From: Burkholderiales bacterium
GTDB taxonomy: Bacteria; Pseudomonadota; Gammaproteobacteria; Burkholderiales; SG8-39
DNA length: 64,000 nt
Direction: 5' to 3'
Assembly: GCA_020848075.1 (NCBI GenBank)
Contig: JADLAV010000057.1
Span: 1 to 64,000 of the forward strand
The notes under the pieces were generated by a model that was given only the letters and a program-made list of their open reading frames with translations, was not told the DNA's origin and did no database searches. How positions within the stretch are numbered: the stretch's first letter is position 1; each line of letters opens with the position of its first letter. Below are positions 51,219 through 64,000 of this stretch, one piece after another. The translations under genes and the position numbers were made by a program.

Positions 51219-52001
51219 GAGCACGAGGTCGGCCAGCTCCACGAACCCCGCGCCGCTCGCCGCCCGCGTCACGTACGCCGGCGCGTGCTCGAGCCGCGCT
51301 GCGAACGCCCGCACGTTCGCCACGCCCACCGCGTTCGGGAAGTACGCGAACATGGGCGCATCGTTCGGGGAGTCGCCGACGAATACGAATCGCCCACGCT
51401 CCGCATCGAGGTCGAGACCGAAGCGCTCCTCGGCCAGCATGCGTGTCATGCCGAGCTTGTCGTAGAGCCCGAACCAGCCGTTCACGTGGATCGAGCTGAT
51501 CTTCGCCGTCATGCCGGCCTCGCGCATGATGGCGACGATGCGATCGACCTCGGCGTCGGCGAGGCGCGGCACGTCTTCGCAGTAGTCGATCGCAAGATCG
51601 GCTTCCCGGTAGCGCTGATCGGATGCGAGCGCCGTGCCGGGGACCTCCGCGAGGATGCGCTCGCGCACGGCGCCGAGCCGTGCGCGGTTGGCCACCCGCG
51701 TCGCCTCGTCGTCGCGGAAGCGCTTGACGAGTTTCCGGGCGGCACGATCGTAGGCGAAATAGAGCGCGCCGTTCTCGCCGACGACCGCGTCGACGGGCCA
51801 CATGCGTGCGATGTGGTCGCACCATCCCGCGGGCCGGCCGGTGATCGGCACGACGATGAGCCCTGCGCGGTGCAGCCGCTCGAGCGCGGTGAATGCAGCT
51901 GCAGTGAGCGCGCCGTCCGTGGTCAGCGTCTCGTCGATGTCGCAAAACACGCCGCGCAGCGCGCGCACGGCGTCGAGCGGCACCTCCGCGAGCGGTTTCA
52001 T
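51189..52001 (-). CDS. HAD-IIB family phosphatase
   Basis: GVFCDIDETLTTDG, VPITGRPAGWCDHIA, VGENGALYF, FVGDSPNDAPMF. Confidence 0.88.
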   Translation of the reverse strand: MKPLAEVPLDAVRALRGVFCDIDETLTTDGALTAAAFTALERLHRAGLIVVPITGRPAGWCDHIARMWPVDAVVGENGALYFAYDRAARKLVKRFRDDEATRVANRARLGAVRERILAEVPGTALASDQRYREADLAIDYCEDVPRLADAEVDRIVAIMREAGMTAKISSIHVNGWFGLYDKLGMTRMLAEERFGLDLDAERGRFVFVGDSPNDAPMFAYFPNAVGVANVRAFAARLEHAPAYVTRAASGAGFVELADLVLRARLSARLG

Positions 52002-52180
52002 GCGCGGCCGCGATGCCAGACCAACGGATCTGCGAACTGGGGGTTTTCCCAGGAGGACTCGATGCCCGGAGCGAAGCTTGGTACGCCGCCGGCTCGCACA
52101 AAGCGCGCGAGCCGCGGCGCCGCCAGAAAGAAATGCATGATCGCGAATTCGAACCAGAACTGCAGCGGGCTCGCGTTCAT
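51998..52180 (-). CDS. small protein (60 aa) of unknown function between glpD and HAD phosphatase
   Basis: MNASPLQFWFEFAIMHFFLAAPRLARFVRAGGVPSFAPGIESSWENPQFADPLVWHRGRA*; ATGA overlaps at both ends. Confidence 0.65.
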   Translation of the reverse strand: MNASPLQFWFEFAIMHFFLAAPRLARFVRAGGVPSFAPGIESSWENPQFADPLVWHRGRA

Positions 52181-53712
52181 CGCCTGCTCTCCAGGAATTG
52201 CGCGAGCGCTTCGCGTTCGGCCGGGCTGACGCGCAACCCGAACTTTGTTCGCCGCCAGAGCACGTCTTCGGCCGTGCACGCCCATTCGCGATCGACCAGA
52301 TAGCGTACCTCGCGCTCGTACAATCCGCCGCCGAAATGGCGGCCGAGGTCCGCCTCGCTCCGCGCATCGCCAAGAATCGCAGCGCCGTTCGTCCCGTGTC
52401 GCCGCAGCAGGCGCTCCAGCCAGGGCGGAGGCAGCTGCGGATAGCGGGAGCGATACGCCGCGACCAGATCGGCGAAGGTCGCGCCGCCGCAGTCGCCGCC
52501 CGGAAGCGCCTCGGTCGTCGTCCATGCCCGCCGCTCACCGAGCCACGGCGCGAGGCGCCCGAGCACCGCCTCGGCGAGCTTCCGATAGGTCGTGATCTTG
52601 CCGCCGAACACCGACACGAGCGGGGGGCCCGCGGCATCGACGTGCAGCACGTAATCGCGCGTGACCGAAGAGACGTTGCCCCGGCCGTCGTCGAACAGCG
52701 GCCGCACGCCGCTCCACGTGGCAACCACGTCCGCCGGAGTCACGGGGCGTTGCGTATAGCGGCTCGCGGCCGCGCAGAGGTACTCGGTCTCGGCGCGCGA
52801 GCACGCCGGACGCTCGTCTGGATTGTCCGTCGGCACCTCGGTCGTGCCGATGGCGGTGAAATCCCGCTCGAACGGCAGCAGGAACACGACGCGCCGATCC
52901 GGATTCTGGAGGATGTACGCGTGCTCGCCCGCATAGAGCCGTGACACGATGATGTGACTGCCCCGGACGAGCCGCACGTCATACGGCGACGGCGTTGCGA
53001 GCTCGCGGTCGAGCACGCGCTTCACCCAAGGCCCCGCCGCGTTGACGAGCGCCCGTGCCTCCACGGTCTGCTCCCGTCCGCTCGGGACGTCGCGCAGCGT
53101 GACGCGCCAGCGCTCCCCAGTGCGGACAGCAGCCACGCAGCGCGTGCGCGGCAGAATCGCCGCACCCTTCTCCGCGGCGGAGCGGGCGGTGAGGACGACC
53201 AGGCGCGCATCGTCGACCCACGCGTCGTAGTAGGCGAAGCCGTGCGTGAACTCGGGCTTCAGGCCGGCGCCGTAGCGCTCCGCGACCAGCCGCACCGAAC
53301 GCGACTTCGGCAGCGTGGGGCGATGACCGCGCGCGAAGGGCCGCCACGCGAGGTTGTCGTAGAGAAAGAGGCCGAGCCGGATCATCCACGCCGGGCGCAG
53401 ATGCCGCTCGTGCGGCAGCACGAACTCGAGCGGCCGGACGATGTGCGGCGCAATGGCAAGCAGCGTCTCGCGCTCGGCGAGCGCCTCGGCGACGAGCCTG
53501 AACTCGTAATACTCGAGATAGCGCAGTCCCCCGTGGATCAGCTTGCTCGACGCCGACGAAGTCGCCCAGCCAAGATCGTTCTGCTCGCAGAGGAGAGTCG
53601 CCAGGCCACGACCGGCGGCATCACGCGCGATACCCACGCCGTTGATGCCGCCGCCGATGACGACCAGGTCGTAACGGGGCGCTTCGGTCACATCAGCCGC
53701 CCGAGGTCGCAC
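52177..53712 (-). CDS. glpD: glycerol-3-phosphate dehydrogenase
   Basis: DLVVIGGGINGVGIARDAAGRGL, SSASSKLIHGGLRYLEYYEFRLV; true start may be GTG at 53691. Confidence 0.95.
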   Translation of the reverse strand: MRPRAADVTEAPRYDLVVIGGGINGVGIARDAAGRGLATLLCEQNDLGWATSSASSKLIHGGLRYLEYYEFRLVAEALAERETLLAIAPHIVRPLEFVLPHERHLRPAWMIRLGLFLYDNLAWRPFARGHRPTLPKSRSVRLVAERYGAGLKPEFTHGFAYYDAWVDDARLVVLTARSAAEKGAAILPRTRCVAAVRTGERWRVTLRDVPSGREQTVEARALVNAAGPWVKRVLDRELATPSPYDVRLVRGSHIIVSRLYAGEHAYILQNPDRRVVFLLPFERDFTAIGTTEVPTDNPDERPACSRAETEYLCAAASRYTQRPVTPADVVATWSGVRPLFDDGRGNVSSVTRDYVLHVDAAGPPLVSVFGGKITTYRKLAEAVLGRLAPWLGERRAWTTTEALPGGDCGGATFADLVAAYRSRYPQLPPPWLERLLRRHGTNGAAILGDARSEADLGRHFGGGLYEREVRYLVDREWACTAEDVLWRRTKFGLRVSPAEREALAQFLESRR

Positions 53713-53829
53713 AGCTCGCCGAACTGCGGGTCACTCCCGGAGGAGAAGGGCTCATCGCGGGCTCCGAGCGCGTGGGTGTCGCGATTATAGGCACTCGGCC
53801 CGAGCCCCCAAGGAAACTCTGAACAACCT

Positions 53830-53907
53830 CGTCATTCCCGCGCAAGCGGGAATCCAGCTCGAGGTCATTCAACGACTTGCTGGATCCCCGCCTTCGAGGG
53901 GATGGCT
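53830..53907. repeat. REP-like intergenic palindromic element
   Basis: gtcattcccgc-gcaa-gcgggaatccag ... ctggatccccgccttcgaggggat, two inverted-repeat units. Confidence 0.7.
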
Positions 53908-53975
53908 TAATCAGAGGTTCCCCAAGCGGGAGGGCGGTCGGGGCCGCCCTCTCCAGCGCATCCGAGCGCGATCGC

Positions 53976-54397
53976 CTACTTGCGGGTGCGCAGCTTGCGG
54001 ATCGCGGCGAGCTGTGCCGCCGCCTCGGCGAGCTCGGCAGCCGCTTTCGCGTACTCCATCTGCGAGGTGCGGTTCTGCATCGCCTCTCGGGCGCGCTCCT
54101 GCGCCTCGAGCGCCTTCGCCTCGTCGAGGTCGCGGCCGCGGATCGCGGTGTCGGCGAGCACCGTCACGCGCGAGGGCTGCACCTCGAGGATGCCGCCGGC
54201 GACGAACACCAGCTCTTCCTCGTCCCGACCGGGCACCTTGATGCGCACCGCGCCGGGCCGGATGCGGGTCATCAGGGGCGTGTGGCGCGGATGGATGCCG
54301 AGCTCGCCCATCTCGCCGGGCAGCACGACGAACTCCGCCTCGCCCGAGAAGATCGCCTGCTCGGCGCTGACGACGTCAACCTGGATGGTGTTGGCCA

Positions 54398-54398
<1 letters not shown>
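53976..54398 (-). CDS. atpC: F0F1 ATP synthase subunit epsilon
   Basis: [38 protein letters not shown]. Confidence 0.97.
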
Positions 54399-55813
<1,415 letters not shown>

Positions 55814-55861
55814 CTATCCTGAAAAACCGTCAGCGTTCCTTTGCGCCTTCGCGGTGGAGGC

Positions 55862-56752
55862 CTACACAGCAGCGGCGCCGCCCACGATCTCGGCAAGCTC
55901 CTTCGTGATGCCCGCCTGGCGGCTCTTGTTGTAGATGAGCGTCAGCTCGTCGATCACGCTCGCCGCGTTGTCGGAAGCCGCCTTCATCGCGACCATCCGG
56001 GCCGACTGCTCGGAGGCCATGTTCTCGACGACCATCTGATAGATCGCCGACTCGATATAACGCGTCAGCGCGGCGTCGAGGAGCTCACGCGCGTCGGGCT
56101 CGTAGATGTAATCCCACATGCCCGCGGCGGCCGCTGCGTGAATCTCCTCGCCGCGTTCGTCGTAGTAGTGCTCGGGGATCGGCACGATCGTGCTGTGCCG
56201 CGGATCCTGCTTCATGGTGTTGATGAAGCGGGTGAAGAAGGCGTGGATCTGGTCGACGCGACCCTCGGTGTACGCATCCAGCATCACCTTCAGCACGCCG
56301 ATCAGGCGCTCCATGTGCGGCTGATCGCCGAGCCCGGTGACCTGGGCGACGACATTGGCGCCGAGGCGCTGCATGAAGCCCAAGCCCTTGTTGCCGATGC
56401 AGCAGACGTCCATCTCGACGCCGGCCCGCTCCCATTCGCGCATCTGGTTGAACGCCATGCGCAAGACGTTGGTGTTCAGCGCGCCGCACAGGCCCTTGTC
56501 AGTGGTGATCACGATGATCCCCACGCGCCGGACGTTCTCGCGCTTCACCAGGAACGGATGCTTGTATTCCGCATTGGCGCGCGCGAGGTTCATCATGATG
56601 TTCAGGAGCCGCGCCGTGTAGGGCCGTGAGGCGCGCATGCGCTCCTGGGCCCGCCTCATCTTGGAAGCGGCCACCATCTCCATCGCCTTGGTGATCTTGC
56701 GCGTGTTCTGGACGCTCTTGATCTTGTTGCGGATCTCACGCGTGCCGGGCAT
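55862..56752 (-). CDS. atpG: F0F1 ATP synthase subunit gamma
   Basis: [36 protein letters not shown]. Confidence 0.98.
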   Translation of the reverse strand: MPGTREIRNKIKSVQNTRKITKAMEMVAASKMRRAQERMRASRPYTARLLNIMMNLARANAEYKHPFLVKRENVRRVGIIVITTDKGLCGALNTNVLRMAFNQMREWERAGVEMDVCCIGNKGLGFMQRLGANVVAQVTGLGDQPHMERLIGVLKVMLDAYTEGRVDQIHAFFTRFINTMKQDPRHSTIVPIPEHYYDERGEEIHAAAAAGMWDYIYEPDARELLDAALTRYIESAIYQMVVENMASEQSARMVAMKAASDNAASVIDELTLIYNKSRQAGITKELAEIVGGAAAV

Positions 56753-56792
56753 GGCTCAGGGTTCCGACGTTGGCGGGTTGCATGCGGGTGAA

Positions 56793-58337
56793 TCAGTAGG
56801 AAGCGCTCTTCTTCCAATCCTTGACCGCTTCGTGGAGCTGGTCCTCGTCCTCCTTGGGCAGATCCTTGCTCGTCTCGATGCGGTCGCACAAGGCGCCATA
56901 CTTGCCCTTGACGTGGTCGCGCAGCGAGCGCTCCGCGGCGAGCGCCTTCTTCACGTCGACGTCGTCGAAGTAGCCGTTGTTCACCGCGAAGAGGGTGAGC
57001 GCTATCTCCCACACCTGAAGCGGGTGGTACTGCGGCTGCTTCATGATCTCGGTCACCAGGCGGCCGCGCTCGAGCTGCTTGCGGGTGGCCTCGTCGAGGT
57101 CCGAGGCGAACTGCGCGAACGCAGCGAGCTCGCGGTATTGCGCGAGCGCGAGGCGCACGCCGCCGCCCAGCTTCTTGATGACCTTGGTCTGCGCGGCGCC
57201 GCCCACGCGCGACACCGAGATCCCCGCGTTGATCGCCGGGCGGATGCCGGCATTGAAGAGGTCGGTCTCGAGGAAGATCTGGCCGTCGGTGATCGAGATC
57301 ACGTTGGTCGGCACGAACGCGGTCACGTCGCCTGCCTGCGTCTCGATGACCGGCAGGGCGGTGAGCGATCCGGTCTTGCCCTTGACCGCGCCCTTGGTGA
57401 AATGCTCGACGTACTCCTCGTTCACACGCGCCGCGCGCTCGAGCAGGCGGCTGTGCAGATAGAAGACGTCGCCCGGGTATGCTTCGCGGCCCGGCGGCCG
57501 GCGCAGGAGGAGCGAGATCTGCCGGTATGCCCAGGCCTGCTTGGTGAGATCGTCGTAGATGATGAGCGCGTCCTGGCCGCGGTCGCGGAAGTACTCGCCC
57601 ATCGAGCAGCCGGAGTAGGGCGCGATGTACTGCATCGCGGCCGAGTCGGACGCGGAGGCGGCCACGACGACCGTGTAGGCCATCGCGCCGTGCTCCTCGA
57701 GCTTGCGCACGACGTTGGCGATCGTGGACGCCTTCTGGCCGATTGCGACGTAGATGCAGAAGAGCTCCTTGCCCTTCTGGTTGATGATCGTGTCCACCGC
57801 GACCGCGGTCTTCCCGGTCTGGCGGTCCCCGATGATCAGCTCGCGCTGGCCGCGACCGATCGGCACCATCGAATCGATGGCCTTCAATCCGGTCTGCACC
57901 GGCTGGCTGACCGAGCGTCGGGTGATCACGCCGGGCGCCACCTTCTCGATGACGTCGGTCTGCTTGGCGTTGATCGGACCCTTGCCGTCGATCGGCTGGC
58001 CGAGCGAGTTCACCACGCGGCCGATCAGCTCGGGGCCGACGGGCACCTCGAGAATCCGCCCGGTGCACTTCACGGTGTCGCCCTCGGTGATGTGCTCGTA
58101 GTCGCCGAGAATCACCGCGCCGACCGAGTCGCGCTCCAGGTTGAGCGCGAGGCCGAACGTGTTCTTCGGGAACTCGAGCATCTCGCCCTGCATCACGTCG
58201 GAGAGGCCGTGGACCCGGCAGATGCCGTCGGTCACGGTCACGACCGTTCCCTGGGTGCGAACGTCGGCCGAGAGCGCGAGGCTCTGGATCCTGCTCTTGA
58301 TGAGATCGCTGATCTCAGCGGGGCTCAGTTGTTGCAT
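56793..58337 (-). CDS. atpA: F0F1 ATP synthase subunit alpha
   Basis: [35 protein letters not shown]. Confidence 0.99.
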   Translation of the reverse strand: MQQLSPAEISDLIKSRIQSLALSADVRTQGTVVTVTDGICRVHGLSDVMQGEMLEFPKNTFGLALNLERDSVGAVILGDYEHITEGDTVKCTGRILEVPVGPELIGRVVNSLGQPIDGKGPINAKQTDVIEKVAPGVITRRSVSQPVQTGLKAIDSMVPIGRGQRELIIGDRQTGKTAVAVDTIINQKGKELFCIYVAIGQKASTIANVVRKLEEHGAMAYTVVVAASASDSAAMQYIAPYSGCSMGEYFRDRGQDALIIYDDLTKQAWAYRQISLLLRRPPGREAYPGDVFYLHSRLLERAARVNEEYVEHFTKGAVKGKTGSLTALPVIETQAGDVTAFVPTNVISITDGQIFLETDLFNAGIRPAINAGISVSRVGGAAQTKVIKKLGGGVRLALAQYRELAAFAQFASDLDEATRKQLERGRLVTEIMKQPQYHPLQVWEIALTLFAVNNGYFDDVDVKKALAAERSLRDHVKGKYGALCDRIETSKDLPKEDEDQLHEAVKDWKKSASY

Positions 58338-58354
58338 GGTCACTCCTAGGTCTC

Positions 58355-58894
58355 TCAAGTCTTGAGCAGCGCCGTGGACATCGCCGCGAGCTTCCCGCGC
58401 ACCGATCCGTCGATCACCTCGTCGCCGACCTTCACCGCCACGCCGCCGATCAGCGCCTGGTCGACGGTGACGTGCGGCTCCACCTTGCGCTTGAAGCGGC
58501 GTTCCAGGCTGCCGACGAGCTCCTCGAGCTGCGCGTCCTCGAGCGGAAACGCGCTCGTGATCTCCGCGTCGACGACGCCCTTGCGCTCGTTCACCATGTC
58601 CTCGTAGAGCGCGCGGATCTCGCCGACCGCCTCCAGCCGCCGGTTCGCGACGACCAGCTGCACGAAGTTCTTCGCCTCGGCGGACACGCCCGCTCCCATG
58701 ACGGAGACGAGCACATCGGTGAGCTTCGCCGCGCTCACGTTCGGATTGCCGATGCAGGCACGCACGTCAGGATGCTCGATTGCCTGCGAGAGCCGGCCGA
58801 GCAGGGCAGCCCAGGGGTCGAACTGGCCGCCCGATTCCGCCAGCTTGAAGACCGCCTCCGCATAGGGCCGGGCAATGGTGGCGATCTCTGCCAT
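58355..58894 (-). CDS. atpH: F0F1 ATP synthase subunit delta
   Basis: [15 protein letters not shown]; atp operon position. Confidence 0.96.
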   Translation of the reverse strand: MAEIATIARPYAEAVFKLAESGGQFDPWAALLGRLSQAIEHPDVRACIGNPNVSAAKLTDVLVSVMGAGVSAEAKNFVQLVVANRRLEAVGEIRALYEDMVNERKGVVDAEITSAFPLEDAQLEELVGSLERRFKRKVEPHVTVDQALIGGVAVKVGDEVIDGSVRGKLAAMSTALLKT

Positions 58895-58900
58895 GGCGGC

Positions 58901-59371
58901 TCAGAGCTCCTGCTTGAGCTGCGCCAGCAGCTCGGCATGCGCCTTGGCGTCCACCTCGCGGCGCAGGATCTTGCCTGCGCCGGCGACCGCCAATGCGGCG
59001 ACATGCTCCCGCAGCTGCTCCTTCGCGCGCGTGGCCTGCTGCTCGACCTCGGCCTTCGCGCCGGCGATGAGCCGCTCGCCTTCGGCCTTGGCCGCGTTCT
59101 TCGCCTCCTCGACGATCTCCGCGGCGCGTTTCTCGGCGAGCGCGATGACCTCGGCCGCGCGGCTGCGCGCCTCGGCCAGCGAGTCCTGCGCGCGCTGGCC
59201 GGCGCTCTCCAGCTCCTGGCGGCCGCGCTCGGCGGCGGCGAGGCCGTCGGCGATCGTCTTCTGACGCTCGGCGATGATTCGCTGGAAGTACGGCCAGACC
59301 ACCTTCATCACGAACCAGATGAAGAGTGCGAACCAGATTACCTGGCCGAAGAGTGTTGCGTTGATGTTCAC
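58901..59371 (-). CDS. atpF: F0F1 ATP synthase subunit b
   Basis: GTG start, [29 protein letters not shown]. Confidence 0.96.
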   Translation of the reverse strand: MNINATLFGQVIWFALFIWFVMKVVWPYFQRIIAERQKTIADGLAAAERGRQELESAGQRAQDSLAEARSRAAEVIALAEKRAAEIVEEAKNAAKAEGERLIAGAKAEVEQQATRAKEQLREHVAALAVAGAGKILRREVDAKAHAELLAQLKQEL

Positions 59372-59411
59372 TGCAGCCTCCCGCGAGGGGATTCGAGAGA
59401 GAACGCCGCGC

Positions 59412-59690
<279 letters not shown>

Positions 59691-59715
59691 TTACCGTAAG
59701 AGCGTGTTGAGCGAT

Positions 59716-60546
<831 letters not shown>

Positions 60547-60578
60547 CTAACCAAGTATGTCGCGAGGACTCGCCTCGA

Positions 60579-60929
60579 TCACTTCATCAGCAGCGCCGCC
60601 CAGAAAGCAAACAGGGTGGCGATGAACGTCAACAGCAGCGGCACTGGCGCCACGCCCTTCCACAGGACGAGCACCCCCGCGAACAACACGACCGTCAAGC
60701 CGAGCTTCAGCGACTCGGCCCGCCAGTGCGCGCGCAACAGTGCCTTCGGATCACTCCCTGGGCCGGCCGACATTGCCCAGGCATAGACCAGGCTCGTCGA
60801 AAACCCGATCGCGCCGCCGGCAAACGCCGACAACCCGACGACCGCCCCGTACAGCGCGAGGAGCGGCAGGGAGATCGCGGCGGTGATGAGGACTTGCAGC
60901 CAGATGATCCGGCGGACTTTGTCGCTCAC
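60579..60929 (-). CDS. atpI: ATP synthase subunit I
   Basis: Small multi-TM protein preceding atpB. Confidence 0.88.
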   Translation of the reverse strand: MSDKVRRIIWLQVLITAAISLPLLALYGAVVGLSAFAGGAIGFSTSLVYAWAMSAGPGSDPKALLRAHWRAESLKLGLTVVLFAGVLVLWKGVAPVPLLLTFIATLFAFWAALLMK

Positions 60930-61163
60930 GCGCCGCCTCCCCGCTGCGCAAATCCGCGAGATTCTAATTGCTGGTGGCGCAGTGCGTCAAACTTATGGCC
61001 GATCGCGCGGACGGGTCTTGAGGTGGATCAAGCCGGAATCCGTCGCGGCGAATGCCGACGGTGCATCGCAGGCGGCACATGGGTGTACCGCGCCGCCGCC
61101 TTGAATTCGTCGGATGAAACGCCGACGATAGAACCAACCAGGCTGATTCCATGCGGGGGCGCG

Positions 61164-62114
61164 GTGACGGACGATGTGGTCGTCTATGTTGGCGAGGCGC
61201 TTGCCAAGTACGGATTCCCGGCCGAACACCCGCTCGGGGTCGATCGTCAGGCGGCGTTCTGGGCCGAGGCAGAGCGGCAGGGACTGCACCGGAAGGTCTC
61301 GGTGCGGGCGCCGCGCTCAGCAACGCGCGCAGAGTTGGGCCGCTTTCACACCGACGCGCACCTCGCGTGGGTCGCGCTTCGCTCGCAAGCAGGCGAAGGT
61401 TTTCTGGATTACGGCGACACCCCGGCGTTCCCCGGGGTCTACGAGGCGGGTGCCGCCGTCGTGGGAGCGGCGCTCGATGGACTCGAATGTGTCATGTCCG
61501 GCGCGGCAGCGAAGACTTTCCAGCCGATCGGTGGACTGCACCACGCCCGGCGCGGAAGCGCGGCCGGATTCTGCGTGTTCAATGACGTCGGCGTCGTGAT
61601 CGATACGCTCCGTGCGAGGTACGGCATTCAAAGGATTGCGTACGTCGATATCGACGTGCACCACGGCGACGGTGTCTTCTACACCTATGAGTCGGATCCG
61701 TCCCTGGTGGTAGTGGATATCCACGAGAGTGGGCGCTTCCTCTATCCCGGTACGGGACATGCCCGAGAAAGCGGCATAGGAGAGGCAACGGGGACGAAGC
61801 TCAACCTTCCGCTGGAACCAGGGGCGGGAGACAGGGCGTTTTTCGGGGCGTGGGAGCGAGGACTCGCACACCTGCGGAGATATCCTCCGGAATTCGTGAT
61901 CGTGCAGTGCGGCGCCGACAGTCTGGCCGGCGATCCGCTCGCCGACCTGAAGCTGACGCCCGAAGCTCACGGGCGGGTGGCAAGGGACCTCGCGCGCCTG
62001 GCGGACGAGTTCAGCCGGGGTCGGATGATGATCTTCGGCGGCGGCGGGTACGATCTCGGCAATCTCGCGAGCGCCTGGACGCGCGTGCTCGCCGAAACGG
62101 TCCGGGTGCGGTGA
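61164..62114 (+). CDS. histone deacetylase family (AcuC-like) hydrolase
   Basis: GGLHHARRGSAAGFCVFNDVGV, YVDIDVHHGDGVFYTYESDP, QCGADSLAGDPLADLKLT, GGGGYD; probable GTG start at 61164. Confidence 0.9.
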   Translation: MTDDVVVYVGEALAKYGFPAEHPLGVDRQAAFWAEAERQGLHRKVSVRAPRSATRAELGRFHTDAHLAWVALRSQAGEGFLDYGDTPAFPGVYEAGAAVVGAALDGLECVMSGAAAKTFQPIGGLHHARRGSAAGFCVFNDVGVVIDTLRARYGIQRIAYVDIDVHHGDGVFYTYESDPSLVVVDIHESGRFLYPGTGHARESGIGEATGTKLNLPLEPGAGDRAFFGAWERGLAHLRRYPPEFVIVQCGADSLAGDPLADLKLTPEAHGRVARDLARLADEFSRGRMMIFGGGGYDLGNLASAWTRVLAETVRVR

Positions 62115-62147
62115 CCTGGCGGCCCGGGTCCGCCGGACCGGCCACCG

Positions 62148-62879
62148 TCAGAAGCGAATCGAGTACCCGCTGTACAAGAATGCCTGCCAGCGGTTGGCGT
62201 AGAGCGCGCCATCCGCCGGCGCACCGCCGAGACGCAAGCCGCTGGCGCCGACCATGATGGAGCTCGACTTCGTGAGCTGATAGTAGCTGTCGAGCCCAAA
62301 GCCGACGTTCGTGGCAGGTCCGGCGGAGTAGAGCGGCCGCACCGCGATCGGCGAGTTCCAGTGCTCGCCTGATCCCGGAAGCAACCGATCCCCGCGCGCG
62401 TTCTGCCACTGCGCACCGACAAAGGCGAGCATGCGGAAACCCTGCTCGGAGATCACTGGGCGACTGAAGTTGAAGTTGAGCGTATCTGCCCGCGAGAGAC
62501 CGCTCGGATCCATCCCGTAGCTCGCGGTGAGCGTGCCGATCGCCGATCGCCAGCGCACCCCCGGACCCACGTCGAAATCAGCTTGTGCCTCGTGAATGCC
62601 GAGGCCAGCGCCACCGTGCAGGCCAAGGCCCGTTCCGACCGACATGCCGACTTCGACGCTCCGGCCGGGACCGGTCGGACTCCACCATCCCGTTTGGCGC
62701 ATCCCGAGGTGCGGCTCCGACTGGGCACGAGGCCCGCCGGACACCCCTGGCTCCGGGAGCGTCAACCCTGCTCCCAGGGCCATGCTGCCGGATGGGCTCT
62801 CACTCTCCGCGTGCGCCGGGACGCTCGCCGCAAGCGCGGCCGCGAGAATGCCCAGCACCCTTCCCCCCCGTACCATCAT
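62148..62879 (-). CDS. predicted outer-membrane beta-barrel protein
   Basis: Signal peptide (..VLGILAAALAASVPAHA), amphipathic strands, C-terminal FLYSGYSIRF. Confidence 0.65.
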   Translation of the reverse strand: MMVRGGRVLGILAAALAASVPAHAESESPSGSMALGAGLTLPEPGVSGGPRAQSEPHLGMRQTGWWSPTGPGRSVEVGMSVGTGLGLHGGAGLGIHEAQADFDVGPGVRWRSAIGTLTASYGMDPSGLSRADTLNFNFSRPVISEQGFRMLAFVGAQWQNARGDRLLPGSGEHWNSPIAVRPLYSAGPATNVGFGLDSYYQLTKSSSIMVGASGLRLGGAPADGALYANRWQAFLYSGYSIRF

Positions 62880-63088
62880 GCGCACCCCCTCATGATGCCC
62901 CCTCACGGCCCGGCCGCGCCACCGGCCCATCGCCATCAAGATTCATTGTCGGCCAATTCGCGGGCCGGTCGAGCACGGCTCGCCGGCCGTCCGGGCACAG
63001 TACACGCCCCCGCCCTTTTTATGACGTTAGCATCGACGTGCGGTGCCGGATCGCTGCACCGCGGCGCACCGGCTGCCGTGGATCGCGC

Positions 63089-63940
63089 TCAGCGCGCGAG
63101 CTTTTCCAAGAGGCGATCCAGATGCTCGTGACTCATGTAGCTGATCACGAGTTTGCCGCTGCCTTTCTTGCCGGGACGGATCTCGACCGAGGTCCCCAGG
63201 CGCTCGGAAATTTCCTCCTGCAGACGCTCGGTGTCGCGGTTCGTGCGCGGGCGTGCCGCGCGCGTCTTCCCCTTCGGATTGAGGGTGTTCTGGACCAGCG
63301 CCTCGGTCTCGCGCACCGAAAGGCCACGATCGAAGACCCGGCGCGCGACTTCGACCTGGCGCGGACCGTCCAGCGCAAGCAGCGCGCGCGCGTGACCCAT
63401 ATCGATTTGCGCGTCCATCAGCATTTGCTGCACGGGCCTCTGGAGCGTGAGCAGCCGCAACAGGTTGGTCGTCCCGGCTCGCGAGCGTCCGACCGCGTCC
63501 GCCGCCTCCTGGTGCGTGAGCTTGAACTCGTCGATGAGGCGCTGGATGCCGGTCGCTTCCTCGAGCGGGTTGAGATTCTCGCGCTGGATGTTCTCGATCA
63601 GCGCCATTGCGAGCGCCGCCTGATCGGGCACGTCGCGCACCACGACCGGCACTTCGCCGAGGCCCGCGATGCGAGCGGCGCGCCAGCGCCGCTCGCCGGC
63701 GATGATCTCGTAGCGCGCGGTGCCGATGCCCCGCACCAGGATCGGTTGCATCAGCCCTTGCCGCCGAATCGACTGCGCGAGCTCGTTCAACGATGCCTCG
63801 TCCATGCGCGTCCGCGGCTGATAGCGTCCGGGCTGCAGGCTCTCCACCGGCACCGTCGCGAGCGACTCGTTGGCACCGCCGCTCTCGTCGCTGCTGAGCA
63901 GCGCATCGAGCCCGCGGCCGAGCCCCTTCGCTTTGATCAT
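63089..63940 (-). CDS. parB: chromosome partitioning protein ParB
   Basis: KGLGRGLDALLS, QPGRYQPRTRMDEASLNELAQSIRRQGLMQPI, GERRWRAARIAG, ALIENIQRENLNPLEEA. Confidence 0.98.
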   Translation of the reverse strand: MIKAKGLGRGLDALLSSDESGGANESLATVPVESLQPGRYQPRTRMDEASLNELAQSIRRQGLMQPILVRGIGTARYEIIAGERRWRAARIAGLGEVPVVVRDVPDQAALAMALIENIQRENLNPLEEATGIQRLIDEFKLTHQEAADAVGRSRAGTTNLLRLLTLQRPVQQMLMDAQIDMGHARALLALDGPRQVEVARRVFDRGLSVRETEALVQNTLNPKGKTRAARPRTNRDTERLQEEISERLGTSVEIRPGKKGSGKLVISYMSHEHLDRLLEKLAR

Positions 63941-63953
63941 CGCGCTCTCCCTC

Positions 63954-64000
63954 TCAGGCGGCTGATTGCGTCGCGGCCTCGCGCCAGAGGAGCTCTTCGG
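63954..64000 (-). CDS. parA: ParA 3' end (truncated by window edge)
   Basis: Minus-strand ..EELLWREAATQSAA* immediately upstream of parB; call rests on parAB context. Confidence 0.55.
   Translation of the reverse strand, partial: EELLWREAATQSAA

Noticed and set aside
53830-53907. Palindromic repeat pair considered as a possible CRISPR remnant
   Set aside because: Only two imperfect inverted units with no regular spacers; matches the common gtcattcccgcg..gcgggaatcc REP-like pattern

Overview
This is a 64 kb, high-GC chromosomal window, most likely from a betaproteobacterium. That assignment rests on gene order: aroK-aroB next to pilMNOPQ and ponA; cytochrome c4/engB/hemB; parAB next to the atp operon. 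Most of it is housekeeping DNA: shikimate genes, type IV pilus assembly, PBP1a, lptM-lysA, an RND pump, MsrPQ, hemB, dsbD-cutA, a branched-chain amino-acid ABC transporter, ilvD, lgt, malonyl-CoA synthase, glpD, and a complete atpIBEFHAGDC operon followed by parB and the 3' end of parA. I see no rRNA, tRNA, CRISPR array, IS element or prophage. The items most worth a second look are: (i) a run of adjacent hairpins ending in an intrinsic terminator on the minus strand between engB and hemB, consistent with an antisense-oriented structured RNA (the published 'anti-hemB' motif, from memory); (ii) a lipoprotein cytochrome whose 5' end matches the neighbouring livK lipoprotein signal region and whose 3' domain matches the next cytochrome gene, i.e. 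an apparent chimera; (iii) a 76-bp-period tandem duplication of the lgt initiation region that leaves an 11-codon mini-ORF upstream; (iv) a tightly packed TpsA-TpsB-parvulin operon; (v) a 60-aa ORF joined by ATGA overlaps between glpD and a HAD phosphatase; (vi) extra genes between parB and the atp operon. All functional names come from reading the protein sequences; no database search was run.
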